Below, piece by piece: positions 9,139 through 16,844 of a stretch of DNA of 64,000 nt (position 1 is its first letter; each line of letters opens with the position of its first letter). Source of the stretch: Polynucleobacter wuianus (GTDB taxonomy: Bacteria; Pseudomonadota; Gammaproteobacteria; Burkholderiales; Burkholderiaceae); the NCBI RefSeq assembly GCF_001659725.1, contig NZ_CP015922.1, positions 620,001-684,000 of the forward strand. The letters run 5' to 3'. The notes below the pieces were generated by a model that was given only the letters and a program-made list of their open reading frames with translations, was not told the DNA's origin and ran no database searches. The position numbers and the translations under genes are program-made.

Positions 9139-9363
9139 TTACTTCTTTGCATCAGCCGCAGGAGCTGCTGCAGGTGCAACTGGAGCAGCTGCAGGTGCAA
9201 CTGGAGCAGCTGCAGGTGCATCTTTCTTGGCTTCTTCAACGTGAGTTGCTTCGGCACCATGTTTTTCGCCGCTCATATCAACGTTGCCGTCGCCCTTGAG
9301 GAGTAAATAGGCAGTGGCACCAATTAATACTAGTACCATAATGATGATTGAACGATTGCTCAT
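9139..9363 (-). CDS. Small membrane-anchored Ala/Pro-rich protein
   Basis: I do not recognise a family. The 74-residue protein has one N-terminal transmembrane helix (about residues 5-24, IIIMVLVLIGATAYLLL), a short charged segment, and a C-terminal tail of PVAPAAA repeats. The tail is encoded by a 21-base tandem repeat. It is flanked by its own terminator and a 170-base upstream region, so it is probably transcribed alone. A periplasm-facing tail is likely but not proven. Confidence 0.65.
   Translation of the reverse strand: MSNRSIIIMVLVLIGATAYLLLKGDGNVDMSGEKHGAEATHVEEAKKDAPAAAPVAPAAAPVAPAAAPAADAKK
9167..9220. repeat. 21-bp in-frame tandem repeat, about 2.6 copies
   Basis: Two exact 21-base copies (9167-9187 and 9188-9208, unit beginning GCTGCAGGTGCAACTGG) and a 12-base partial copy encode the PVAPAAA tail of the small membrane protein. 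The copy number could vary between strains. Confidence 0.9.
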
Positions 9364-9533
9364 GGATTTTCCTTCGGTTTAGTTGAAATTCTGCCAATAT
9401 TAACCCTACTTAAGTCCCCAGTAAATCCTCGCAAGCCCTAGTGCTCCATTCTCTCCATAAAACTAGGTATTAATACTGAGGTTAAAGGTATAAAGGATAA
9501 GATGAAAACACATAGATGTTTTAAGGTGTCAAT

Positions 9534-10391
9534 ATGAGTCCTAAGCTCCCAACAAATAATGCACAGACAATTACTGAGTTTTTAAATCTTCATAAAACTC
9601 AGATGGCTGAGGATGATTCAGCAGACTCTTATAAATTTGCATTTGATGATGAAGCATTTCTCTCTCGTCGAGAAACTATCGGGATTCGTTTTGAGCTGGA
9701 GCTATTAAAGCCTGAAATTCTTCTAAAAGAGCATGGTATCGAGCATACTATTACCGTGTTTGGTTCTACTCGCTTCATCAGTCGCGAGCGCGCAGAAGTT
9801 CAAGTAAGGGATGCGAAGACTTCAGGGGAGTCGGAAGCTGCTAAGAAGGCATTACTGCATAGTCAGTACTATGAGTCAGCTAGAGAGTTTGGATCCTTAG
9901 TGGCTCAGTACAATACAACGCAAAAGCAAGCGGCTGATAAATTACATATCTGTACTGGTGGTGGCCCTGGAATTATGGAAGCAGCTAACAGGGGAGCATT
10001 TGAGTCGGGCGATAAAACGATTGGTTTTAATATTAGCCTGCCAAGGGAGCAACACCCCAATCCTTATATTAGTCCAGGCTTGAGTTTTCGCTTTCATTAC
10101 TTTGCCTTGCGCAAGATGCATTTCATGTTACGAGCAAGAGCGATCGTCGCTTACCCCGGTGGCTTTGGATCTTTTGATGAGCTGTTTGAGGTATTGACCT
10201 TAATACAAACTAAGAAGGTAGTGTGTATACCAGTCATCTTGGTTGGCAAGACTTTTTGGAATGAGATGGTCAACTTTAATCAGATGGTGCAATTTGGCGT
10301 GATCGATGAGGCTGATATGAAATCAATTCATTTTGTCGAGACTGCCCAGGAAGCCTGGAAAGTTATCCAAGAGTGGTATCAATTGGCTTAG
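9534..10391 (+). CDS. LOG-family (TIGR00730) nucleotide phosphoribohydrolase-like protein
   Basis: This Rossmann-fold protein belongs to the LOG/YgdH family, whose characterised members cleave the N-glycosidic bond of nucleoside 5'-monophosphates, including cytokinin ribotides. The motifs are GGGPGIMEAANRG (residues 142-154) and PGGFGSFDE (208-216), the latter matching the PGGxGTxxE active-site pattern with Ser in place of Thr. It is 285 residues long, with an extra N-terminal region of about 70 residues compared with small LOG proteins. The substrate is probably a purine or pyrimidine monophosphate, by family knowledge only. Confidence 0.85.
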   Translation: MSPKLPTNNAQTITEFLNLHKTQMAEDDSADSYKFAFDDEAFLSRRETIGIRFELELLKPEILLKEHGIEHTITVFGSTRFISRERAEVQVRDAKTSGESEAAKKALLHSQYYESAREFGSLVAQYNTTQKQAADKLHICTGGGPGIMEAANRGAFESGDKTIGFNISLPREQHPNPYISPGLSFRFHYFALRKMHFMLRARAIVAYPGGFGSFDELFEVLTLIQTKKVVCIPVILVGKTFWNEMVNFNQMVQFGVIDEADMKSIHFVETAQEAWKVIQEWYQLA

Positions 10392-10438
10392 ATCTGCCCC
10401 TGTCAAAGTAAAATGGCTAAAAGACTATTTATCTATCC

Positions 10439-10951
10439 ATGAATCCGACTCAAGCTAATATCGCTACCGCCCTAGATTTGCCAGGCTACCTCGTAGGTGG
10501 CGCCATGTTATTGATAGTCATGATCTTTCATGGCGTTTTGTTGCTGCAGATTGCAAAGCGCTATGAAGTAAAAACTTACTTAGATCTAGCTGAGAAGAAA
10601 TATCCTGCAGTAGCGCTCTGTTTTTATGCCAGCGTATTTTGTTTATTTCTCACACACATTGCTGAAATTCTGATTTGGGGTATTGCGCTCTTTGTATTGA
10701 AACTTATTCCAGGATTGGGTCAAAGCATTCTATTTAGTGGCAGCACCTATACTGCAATGGGTTTTATGAATGACATTCTTCCCGATGGCTGGAAAATGTT
10801 AGCAGTCATTATTGCTTTCTCAGGCATGTTCTCTTTTGCTTGGACTGCCTCCGTCATGATTTCAATGACCAAGAATTTTCGTCAAGCCTACACCAAGCTG
10901 CATATGAAAAAACTCAATATCTCTTCTGAGATCATTGACCGTTTTGAGTAG
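10439..10951 (+). CDS. K+-channel-like membrane protein with degenerate selectivity filter
   Basis: This inner-membrane protein of 170 residues has three hydrophobic segments (about 16-37, 58-90 and 120-141). The part SILFSGSTYTAMGFMND followed by LPDGWKMLAVIIAFSGM lines up with the pore loop and second helix of small bacterial two-TM ion-channel proteins, where the filter reads TTxGYGD. Here the filter position (residues 105-112) reads TAMGFMND, so the GYG signature is missing. It may be a channel of altered selectivity or a non-conducting relative. It overlaps no gene and lies 3 bases before the flavoprotein gene, suggesting co-transcription. Confidence 0.6.
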   Translation: MNPTQANIATALDLPGYLVGGAMLLIVMIFHGVLLLQIAKRYEVKTYLDLAEKKYPAVALCFYASVFCLFLTHIAEILIWGIALFVLKLIPGLGQSILFSGSTYTAMGFMNDILPDGWKMLAVIIAFSGMFSFAWTASVMISMTKNFRQAYTKLHMKKLNISSEIIDRFE

Positions 10952-10954
10952 GCA

Positions 10955-12172
10955 ATGAGCAAGGCTTGGGATGCCATTGTTGTTGGTGGCGGGGCGGCTG
11001 GTCTATTTTGTGCTGGGGTTGCTGGTCAACTCGGCAAAAAAGTCCTAGTCTTAGATCATGCCCCAGTTCTGGGTGAAAAAATTCGCATTAGCGGTGGTGG
11101 ACGTTGCAATTTCACCAACGTACACAGTAGTCCTGCAAACTTTCTATCTCTCAATCCGCATTTCGTAAAGAGTGCCTTGGCAAGATACCCCTCAAAAGAG
11201 TTCATTAAGCTCGTAACGGCTCACGGTATTAATTACCATGAGAAGCATCAGGGGCAACTGTTTTGCGATGACTCTGCAAAGCAGATTATCGAGATGCTGT
11301 TTTCTGAGTGCGCTAAAGGTAAGGTAACGATTCGTAATCCTGTTTCTGTTCAAGCCATTGCACACGAAGGTGAGCATTGGCTTCTTCATACTAGCGAAGG
11401 AGCTGAGAAGACGAAGACGGTAGTGATGGCGACGGGTGGCTTACCCGTTCCTGCAATTGGTGCTACTGCTTATTCTTTAGATATTGCAAAGCAGTTTGGG
11501 CTTGAAGTGGTAGAGCCTCGCCCAGCCTTGGTACCACTCTCATTTACGGCGGAGACTTTCGGCAATCTTAATGAGCTCGCAGGCTTGAGTGTGCCAGTTC
11601 GCATTGCTTCGGGGTCTAAAGGGCATCGCTATGGTGCATGCCGCTTTAATGAGGATTTATTGCTTACCCATAAAGGATTGTCTGGACCAGCAGTGCTGCA
11701 AGCTAGTAGCTATTGGGTTGAGGGCGAGCCAATCCATATCGATTGGCTGGGTGCAATTGAGCGACCCGGGGGCTTTAATTGTGATGAATTATTTAATAAT
11801 GAAGAGAACCATCTCAAGCTGACAGAAACTATTCTGGCTTCTGTATTGCCGCAACGTCTAGCAAAGGCGTTTGCAGAACAACGTAATCTCATGGGACGTA
11901 AGTGGGCGGAGGTATCTAAAAAAGATCGTCAAGCCCTTAAAGAGCTCATCACCAATTGGAGTGTTAAGCCTGCCGGCACTTTAGGTTGGAAAAAGGCAGA
12001 AGTGATGTTGGGCGGTGTAGATACCAAAGAGTTAGATGGTCAAACCATGATGTCACGCAAGCTTCCTGGTTTGTATTTCATTGGAGAGTGTGTCGATGTT
12101 ACTGGGCATTTAGGTGGTCACAATTTCCAGTGGGCCTGGGCTAGCGGCTACGCTTGCGCTCAAGCCCTATAG
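10955..12172 (+). CDS. HI0933-family FAD-dependent oxidoreductase
   Basis: This is a flavoprotein of the HI0933/BaiN-like family (405 residues). The FAD-binding GxGxxG appears as VGGGAAGLFCAG (residues 11-22), followed by the family-typical RISGGGRCNFTN and, at the C terminus, YFIGECVDVTGHLGGHNFQWAWASG. The reaction in most members is unknown; BaiN-type enzymes reduce steroid double bonds in gut bacteria, but that role is not implied here. It follows the channel-like gene by 3 bases and is convergent with terC. Confidence 0.88.
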   Translation: MSKAWDAIVVGGGAAGLFCAGVAGQLGKKVLVLDHAPVLGEKIRISGGGRCNFTNVHSSPANFLSLNPHFVKSALARYPSKEFIKLVTAHGINYHEKHQGQLFCDDSAKQIIEMLFSECAKGKVTIRNPVSVQAIAHEGEHWLLHTSEGAEKTKTVVMATGGLPVPAIGATAYSLDIAKQFGLEVVEPRPALVPLSFTAETFGNLNELAGLSVPVRIASGSKGHRYGACRFNEDLLLTHKGLSGPAVLQASSYWVEGEPIHIDWLGAIERPGGFNCDELFNNEENHLKLTETILASVLPQRLAKAFAEQRNLMGRKWAEVSKKDRQALKELITNWSVKPAGTLGWKKAEVMLGGVDTKELDGQTMMSRKLPGLYFIGECVDVTGHLGGHNFQWAWASGYACAQAL

Positions 12173-12190
12173 TTCGACTACTCAGTAAGC

Positions 12191-12958
12191 TCAATCCTTT
12201 TGCTTGCGCTTTCTCTTCTCGCGCGCACGAATATTGAGTAACTCAACAGCAAGTGAGAATGCCATTGCAACATAGACATAGCCCTTAGGGATGTGCACAC
12301 CCATGCCCTCTGCAATCAGTACCACACCAACAACGGTTAAGAAGGATAGGGCGAGTACTTTGATCGAGGGGTGGCTTTGAACAAAGTCCCCAATGGGTTT
12401 GGCGGCGATGAGCATGATGAGTATGGAAGCAATTACAGCCGCAATCATGACGCTAATTTGATCTACCATGCCTACCGCTGTAATCACGCTATCAAGCGAG
12501 AAGATGATATCGAGCAGGCCAATCTGTATTACTGAGCCAATAAATAAGGTGGACATAGACTTTTTAACTGCGCCGATGTTCTCAGTTTCGCTATTCTCAC
12601 CATGTTCACCAACTTCGACCTCAACATAAATTTCCTTGGAGGCCTTCCAGATCAAAAAGAATCCACCTAATAGTAAGATGAGATCGCGTCCACTAATGGC
12701 GTGCTCTGTAAGAGTAAAGAGTGGGGTTGTCAAGCCCATGACCCATGACAGGCTCAGTAGCAATAAGATACGAGTGATTAAAGCAAAAAATAGACCAAAA
12801 CGACGAACTTGTTCACGAATTTCTGCGGGTAATCGATTCGCGATGACGCTAATGAAAATGATGTTATCTATGCCAAGAACAATTTCGAGCGCAGAGAGTG
12901 TAAAAAATGCAATCCAAGCGTTGGGGTCGCTAATTAATTGCAGGGTACTTTCGATCAT
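12191..12958 (-). CDS. TerC family integral membrane protein
   Basis: This membrane protein has about seven helices. Both TerC half-signatures are present with acidic residues inside the membrane: EIVLGIDNIIFI near the N terminus and LLDIIFSLDSVITAVG in the middle. TerC/Alx-type proteins are linked to tellurite resistance and to metal (Mn) export during membrane protein metalation. The 255-residue length is typical of the short YkoY-like branch. The Lys/Arg-rich C terminus would be cytoplasmic. It is divergent from the following Bug gene. Confidence 0.88.
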   Translation of the reverse strand: MIESTLQLISDPNAWIAFFTLSALEIVLGIDNIIFISVIANRLPAEIREQVRRFGLFFALITRILLLLSLSWVMGLTTPLFTLTEHAISGRDLILLLGGFFLIWKASKEIYVEVEVGEHGENSETENIGAVKKSMSTLFIGSVIQIGLLDIIFSLDSVITAVGMVDQISVMIAAVIASILIMLIAAKPIGDFVQSHPSIKVLALSFLTVVGVVLIAEGMGVHIPKGYVYVAMAFSLAVELLNIRAREKRKRKQKD

Positions 12959-13021
12959 TGGCTATTTCGCTAAAGTGGCTTTAAGGTAAAGTGTATCTAA
13001 CTCAAAAAAACGTGCCCATTT

Positions 13022-13999
13022 ATGTCTAAGCCCATACTGATTATCAGGATATTGTTGCTAAGTATTACGCTAGGAGTGTCTTCTGGCTGGGCAATGGCGT
13101 CTTACCCGGATAAACCTATCAAAATCATTATTGGTTTCCCGGCGGGTGGTCCGCTTGATGCCCACATTCGTCTGCTGAGCGATAAGTTGCAATCGGTATT
13201 GGGTCAGCCAGTGATTGTCGATTACAAAGTAGGCGCAGGTGGCGCAGTTGGTGCGCAGTATGTGATGCAATCTCCAGCTGATGGATATACGGTACTACTC
13301 GCTAATACTGGCACGATGGTCATTAATCCGGCGATTTATACAAAATCACCTTACGATACGCTCAAAGATTTTCAACCCATCGCCAGGACGGCGCAGCAAC
13401 CACTTGCATTGATCGTGAATAAAGATGTTGCTGCCAATACCTTGAAAGAATTTGTAGCTTACGCAAAAGCGAATCCCGGAAAGCTCAACTATGGTTCTGC
13501 TGGGAATGGCGGCATTTCACATCTAGTTCCAGAAATGCTCAAAAGCGAAACTGGTATTTTTATGGTGCATATCCCTTTTAAAGGAAGTGCTCCAGCCTTT
13601 ACTGACTTAATAGCGGGGCATGTGCAATTTATGGCGGAGTCTGTGCCTCAGGCTGCTAACTATGCTAAGCAAGGCAAAGTTAAAGCGCTGGCAGTAACCA
13701 GCGCCAAACGTAATCCTGCCTTGCCGAATACGCCTACTGTATTGGAGACGGGGGTCGCCAATTTAGAAGTGGTCGGATTTTATGGAATTCTTGCGCCCAA
13801 GGGAACTCCACCAGAGGTCACCAATAAACTGAGTCAAGCATTTAAAGAAACTTTAGAGTCGCCAGATATTCAGAAAAAAATGATTGACCAAGGTGCCGAC
13901 CCTGCCTATCTCAATGCTGATCAATTTTCTAAATACCTTGCCGCTGAAATGCCACGCTGGGCTAAAGCAGTTAAGCAGGCTGGTGCGAAGCTCGACTAA
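13022..13999 (+). CDS. Bug/TctC family periplasmic solute receptor
   Basis: A signal peptide ends near SSGWAMA and the mature protein starts SYPDKPIKIIIGFPAGG, the Bug variant with GFPAGG in place of PFPPGG. The second family loop QSPADGYTVLLAN and the ligand-region GSAGNGGISHLVPEM are present; length 325 is typical. It stands as a single gene between terC (divergent) and the truncated hemoglobin gene (convergent, 2 bases away), so no partner enzyme suggests a ligand. Uptake or sensing of a small carboxylate is inferred from the family. Confidence 0.9.
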   Translation: MSKPILIIRILLLSITLGVSSGWAMASYPDKPIKIIIGFPAGGPLDAHIRLLSDKLQSVLGQPVIVDYKVGAGGAVGAQYVMQSPADGYTVLLANTGTMVINPAIYTKSPYDTLKDFQPIARTAQQPLALIVNKDVAANTLKEFVAYAKANPGKLNYGSAGNGGISHLVPEMLKSETGIFMVHIPFKGSAPAFTDLIAGHVQFMAESVPQAANYAKQGKVKALAVTSAKRNPALPNTPTVLETGVANLEVVGFYGILAPKGTPPEVTNKLSQAFKETLESPDIQKKMIDQGADPAYLNADQFSKYLAAEMPRWAKAVKQAGAKLD

Positions 14000-14001
14000 G
14001 A

Positions 14002-14391
14002 TCAGTTAGCTTGATTCCTCATCCAGTCTGCAGTATTAAAGAAGGATTCTTCTAGTTGTTTAGCAACATTACCCTCGATGCCGCATTCCTCCATTGCACG
14101 ATACATGCATGCTAACCATTGGTTACGCTCCTGGAGACCAATCTTAAAAGGTAGGTGACGAGCCCTAAGCATAGGGTGTCCATACTTAGGCGAATAAACG
14201 TCAGGCCCACCCATCCAGCCCGTAAGAAAGAACTTCAGCTTTTCACGAGAGCTTGCAGAATCTTGGGGGTGCATCGCACGCAGTTCTGCAAAATGGGGTT
14301 CTAGCGCCATGAGGTCGTAGAAGCGATCCACCAATTCATCGATCTTATCGACTCCCCCAATGGCCTCGTAAATGTTCTGTCTTTCTGTCAT
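14002..14391 (-). CDS. Group II truncated hemoglobin
   Basis: This 129-residue protein matches TrHbO-type (group II) truncated hemoglobins. It shows the distal region FYDLMALEPHFAELRAMHP, the group-typical GGPDVYSPKYGHPMLRARH with the proximal histidine, the PFKIGLQERNQWL segment and the conserved Trp. Group II globins bind oxygen tightly and are linked to peroxide or NO chemistry. It is a single gene convergent with the Bug receptor. No flavoprotein reductase partner is adjacent. Confidence 0.9.
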   Translation of the reverse strand: MTERQNIYEAIGGVDKIDELVDRFYDLMALEPHFAELRAMHPQDSASSREKLKFFLTGWMGGPDVYSPKYGHPMLRARHLPFKIGLQERNQWLACMYRAMEECGIEGNVAKQLEESFFNTADWMRNQAN

Positions 14392-14507
14392 ATTGTCATT
14401 TTAATGCCTTAAATTAATAGGAATATTGGTAGAAATTGGCAGTCGGCCAATTTCGGTATAGAGTGGAAGTAAGAGATTTGATAACCCCCTTTTAAAGGAG
14501 CTTAAAA

Positions 14508-15035
14508 ATGGACGCAAAAGATTTGCAAAAGTGGCAACGTGAAAAAGCGAAAGAGCTTTTCGACTACTCGCATACCTTACTAGAAGCTGCGAAGAAGTTA
14601 AGTGATCATCATATGGCTGAGATTGAGTGGGGGATGAAAAATGCATTGGATAGCGCAAAATCTGCCGCTAAAAATGATTTATCCAAGTTAAAAGATTTGC
14701 AGGAAGAAGCCACAAAAGAAGCTGCTAAGCGTGCTGCTGCTTATCAAAAGAAAGTGAAAGCTGTTTTAAAGGATCTCAGTGAGGGTGCTGCCGATGAAAC
14801 TGAGAAGCATCTTGAAAAGGTTCGTAGTTCTTTGGTCTCTTGGCTAGAGGATGCGGAAAATAAAATGCCTGCCCACGCTGACAAGTTATCAAAAGTAGTT
14901 CATGAGATGTCGACAACTGGTCAGAACATGTTTAAAGAAGGCCGTCGTATAGTGAATCAAGTGGCTGAAGCTGCCGAGAAGAACATTGACGAAATGGTTA
15001 AGAAATCATCAGGATCAAAAAAGAAAACAGATTAA
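14508..15035 (+). CDS. Charged coiled-coil protein, phasin-like
   Basis: The 175-residue protein is almost entirely helical and rich in Lys, Glu and Ala, with no signal peptide or membrane segment. Its pattern (start KDLQKWQREKAKELFDYSHTLLEAA, long amphipathic helices, basic SGSKKKTD end) resembles phasins that coat polyhydroxyalkanoate granules, but I cannot see a decisive motif. A strong ribosome-binding site (AAAGGAGC) precedes the ATG and a terminator follows, indicating a well expressed single gene. A cytoplasmic stress or structural role is an alternative. Confidence 0.6.
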   Translation: MDAKDLQKWQREKAKELFDYSHTLLEAAKKLSDHHMAEIEWGMKNALDSAKSAAKNDLSKLKDLQEEATKEAAKRAAAYQKKVKAVLKDLSEGAADETEKHLEKVRSSLVSWLEDAENKMPAHADKLSKVVHEMSTTGQNMFKEGRRIVNQVAEAAEKNIDEMVKKSSGSKKKTD

Positions 15036-15057
15036 TTAATCAATTGACTTTTGGTAA

Positions 15058-15088
15058 AGCCGCCTTGCATTCATGAGGCGGTTTTTTA
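15058..15088 (+). terminator. Rho-independent terminator
   Basis: An 8-bp stem (AGCCGCCT with AGGCGGTT, one G-T pair) and a T run follow the phasin-like gene. The opposite gene ends inside the T run. Confidence 0.85.
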
Positions 15089-15307
15089 TTGCCAGCCTTG
15101 CAACCAAAGCTCACTATTAGTGAGATCACGCCAGGCTATTTGGGTGGTCTTCTTGCTGTAAACGGCCTCAATCTCCACAAACTCTATCTTTTCATTTGGT
15201 GGCTCAGGAAGAATCACCTTGCTAACTAAAAAATGTTTCTGCTTGGCAATAGGCTGCACCGCAGTCCATTTAGTGAGCAGAAGTTTCTTAGGGCTGAGTT
15301 TATTCAT
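15086..15307 (-). CDS. Small Trp-rich protein of the TIGR02450/DUF2389 type
   Basis: The 73-residue protein shows the pattern of the small conserved family TIGR02450: LLLTKWTAVQP near the N terminus, then KHFLV, an EAVYSKK segment, and the ending WRDLTN...WLQGW. Function is unknown in the family. It is probably translated together with the lipoprotein gene upstream, 15 bases away on the same strand. Confidence 0.7.
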   Translation of the reverse strand: MNKLSPKKLLLTKWTAVQPIAKQKHFLVSKVILPEPPNEKIEFVEIEAVYSKKTTQIAWRDLTNSELWLQGWQ

Positions 15308-15322
15308 GATGATGCAAGCTAT

Positions 15323-15640
15323 TTATAGGGCTGTGCACTGATACTCTTGCCCATCTTTCACAAGTCCACCAGAAGAGGGGGTAAACACTACGCTTGATTT
15401 TTCGGTTTGCGCAGGACATTTTTGATCAAAATAACTCTGATTGCCTAGGCTGCCACAAAAATCCAGTTTATTTTCTTGAAATTCCATTTGCGCCTTGCGC
15501 AGAACCATGGGGATTTTTATCTGGGCTACAGAACTGCAGTTCCAGGTAGTGTAGCTATCGCGTTCACAAGCTAGTAAGCCTATGAAGATAGCCGTATAAG
15601 TCACTAGGCGAGTGATAGAAATATCTCTTAGGGGCTGCAT
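15323..15640 (-). CDS. Small predicted lipoprotein, function unknown
   Basis: The 105-residue protein has an N-terminal hydrophobic segment ending in the lipobox-like LLAC (Cys at residue 25), so it is probably a lipoprotein. The mature part contains four further cysteines (about residues 35, 62, 75 and 102), an even number that would allow two disulfides. I recognise no family. Confidence 0.6.
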   Translation of the reverse strand: MQPLRDISITRLVTYTAIFIGLLACERDSYTTWNCSSVAQIKIPMVLRKAQMEFQENKLDFCGSLGNQSYFDQKCPAQTEKSSVVFTPSSGGLVKDGQEYQCTAL

Positions 15641-15752
15641 GCGCTAAGCATAGCGAAGTTTTCAATATTATGCCTAAGTTATAGATTTGGTATTAATATT
15701 TACGGCTATAAGACCTAAAACAGATTCAATTAGTTAATTCAAAGGAGACGCT

Positions 15753-16802
15753 GTGGATACAAATCGTAGAGATGCACTCAAGTTAGGGGCTTCTGCTGCT
15801 CTAAGCGGCATGATGATTTCAAATGCAATGGCTGCACCAGATGGACAGCCTCCAATCGTGGTTGAGCCATTGACTGGCAAGGCAGGCTTACGAGTTGCTA
15901 ACTATTTACCAAAGATGGGCGCTACTTCCCGTTTGGGTTTGGTAACGAACGATGGTTTAGTGGTCGACATTCCTGCTGAGGCTGCGCGCCAAAAGATGCA
16001 ACTCTCATTTGATCCAACATCGATGATTTCTCTAGCTGCTTCTGGTAATCGTGGACTAGTGGAGTTGGCAGCGATTTTCAAAAACCGTGGTTCAAACTTG
16101 CAAAACGTGAACCAGGTTGTGTTGCTATCACCTATCCCAAAACCCCAAAGTAATATTTATTGCGTAGGCTGGAACTATCTTGATCACTTTGAAGAAGGTC
16201 TAAAGCACCGTGCTGATAGCGCTGTAAAAGAATACCCAAAAGTTCCTGTGCTCTTTACTAAAGGCACACAGACTATGAATGGCCCATTCGATAACATCCC
16301 TTATGACGGCAGCTACTCCACCATGATTGACTGGGAGGCTGAGTTAGCTGTTGTGATTGGCAAGAAGGGAAAAAATATCTCTGAAGAGAACGCTATGGAC
16401 TACGTCTTTGGTTACTCTGCTTACAACGACACTACGGCGCGTGATATTCAGCAGAAGCGTCACTCTGGCCAATGGTTCAAGGGTAAGAGCTTAGATGGAC
16501 ATGGTCCTATGGGCCCATGGGTTGTCACTGCAGGTGACGTCAATCTGGATGACACTCGTATTATCTGCCGTGTGAATGGTGTTGAGAAACAAAATGCAAG
16601 TTATAAGCAAATGTATTTCAAGATCCCAGTGATTATTTCTGAGCTTTCTCGCAGCCTGACTTTATTGCCAGGCGACATCATTGCTACTGGCACGCCATCA
16701 GGTGTTGGTGCTGGTAGAACGCCTCAGGAATTTATGAAGCCCGGTGATGTGATGGAAACTCAAATCACCGGTATCGGCATCATTCGCAACAAGATTGCCT
16801 AA
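15753..16802 (+). CDS. Tat-exported FAH family protein
   Basis: The catalytic part is a standard FAH-family fold (IYCVGWNYLDH, metal motif DWEAELAVVIGKKG, YNDTTARDIQ, GDIIATGTPSGVG). Unusually it is preceded by a twin-arginine signal: NRRDALKLGA then a hydrophobic stretch ending SNAMAA. That predicts export of a folded, metal-loaded enzyme to the periplasm. The start is GTG at 15753 with AAAGGAG eight bases upstream; it keeps the RR motif at the very N terminus. The gene is single, convergent with the rhodanese gene. Most FAH proteins are cytoplasmic, so location is the point of interest. Confidence 0.87.
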   Translation: MDTNRRDALKLGASAALSGMMISNAMAAPDGQPPIVVEPLTGKAGLRVANYLPKMGATSRLGLVTNDGLVVDIPAEAARQKMQLSFDPTSMISLAASGNRGLVELAAIFKNRGSNLQNVNQVVLLSPIPKPQSNIYCVGWNYLDHFEEGLKHRADSAVKEYPKVPVLFTKGTQTMNGPFDNIPYDGSYSTMIDWEAELAVVIGKKGKNISEENAMDYVFGYSAYNDTTARDIQQKRHSGQWFKGKSLDGHGPMGPWVVTAGDVNLDDTRIICRVNGVEKQNASYKQMYFKIPVIISELSRSLTLLPGDIIATGTPSGVGAGRTPQEFMKPGDVMETQITGIGIIRNKIA

Positions 16803-16844
16803 CTAGCAAACACAACAGAAACACAAAAGCAAGGACGAATTAAA

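Noticed and set aside
9167..9220. Short direct repeats as a possible CRISPR array
   Set aside because: The units are contiguous, in frame and without spacers; they encode the PVAPAAA tail.
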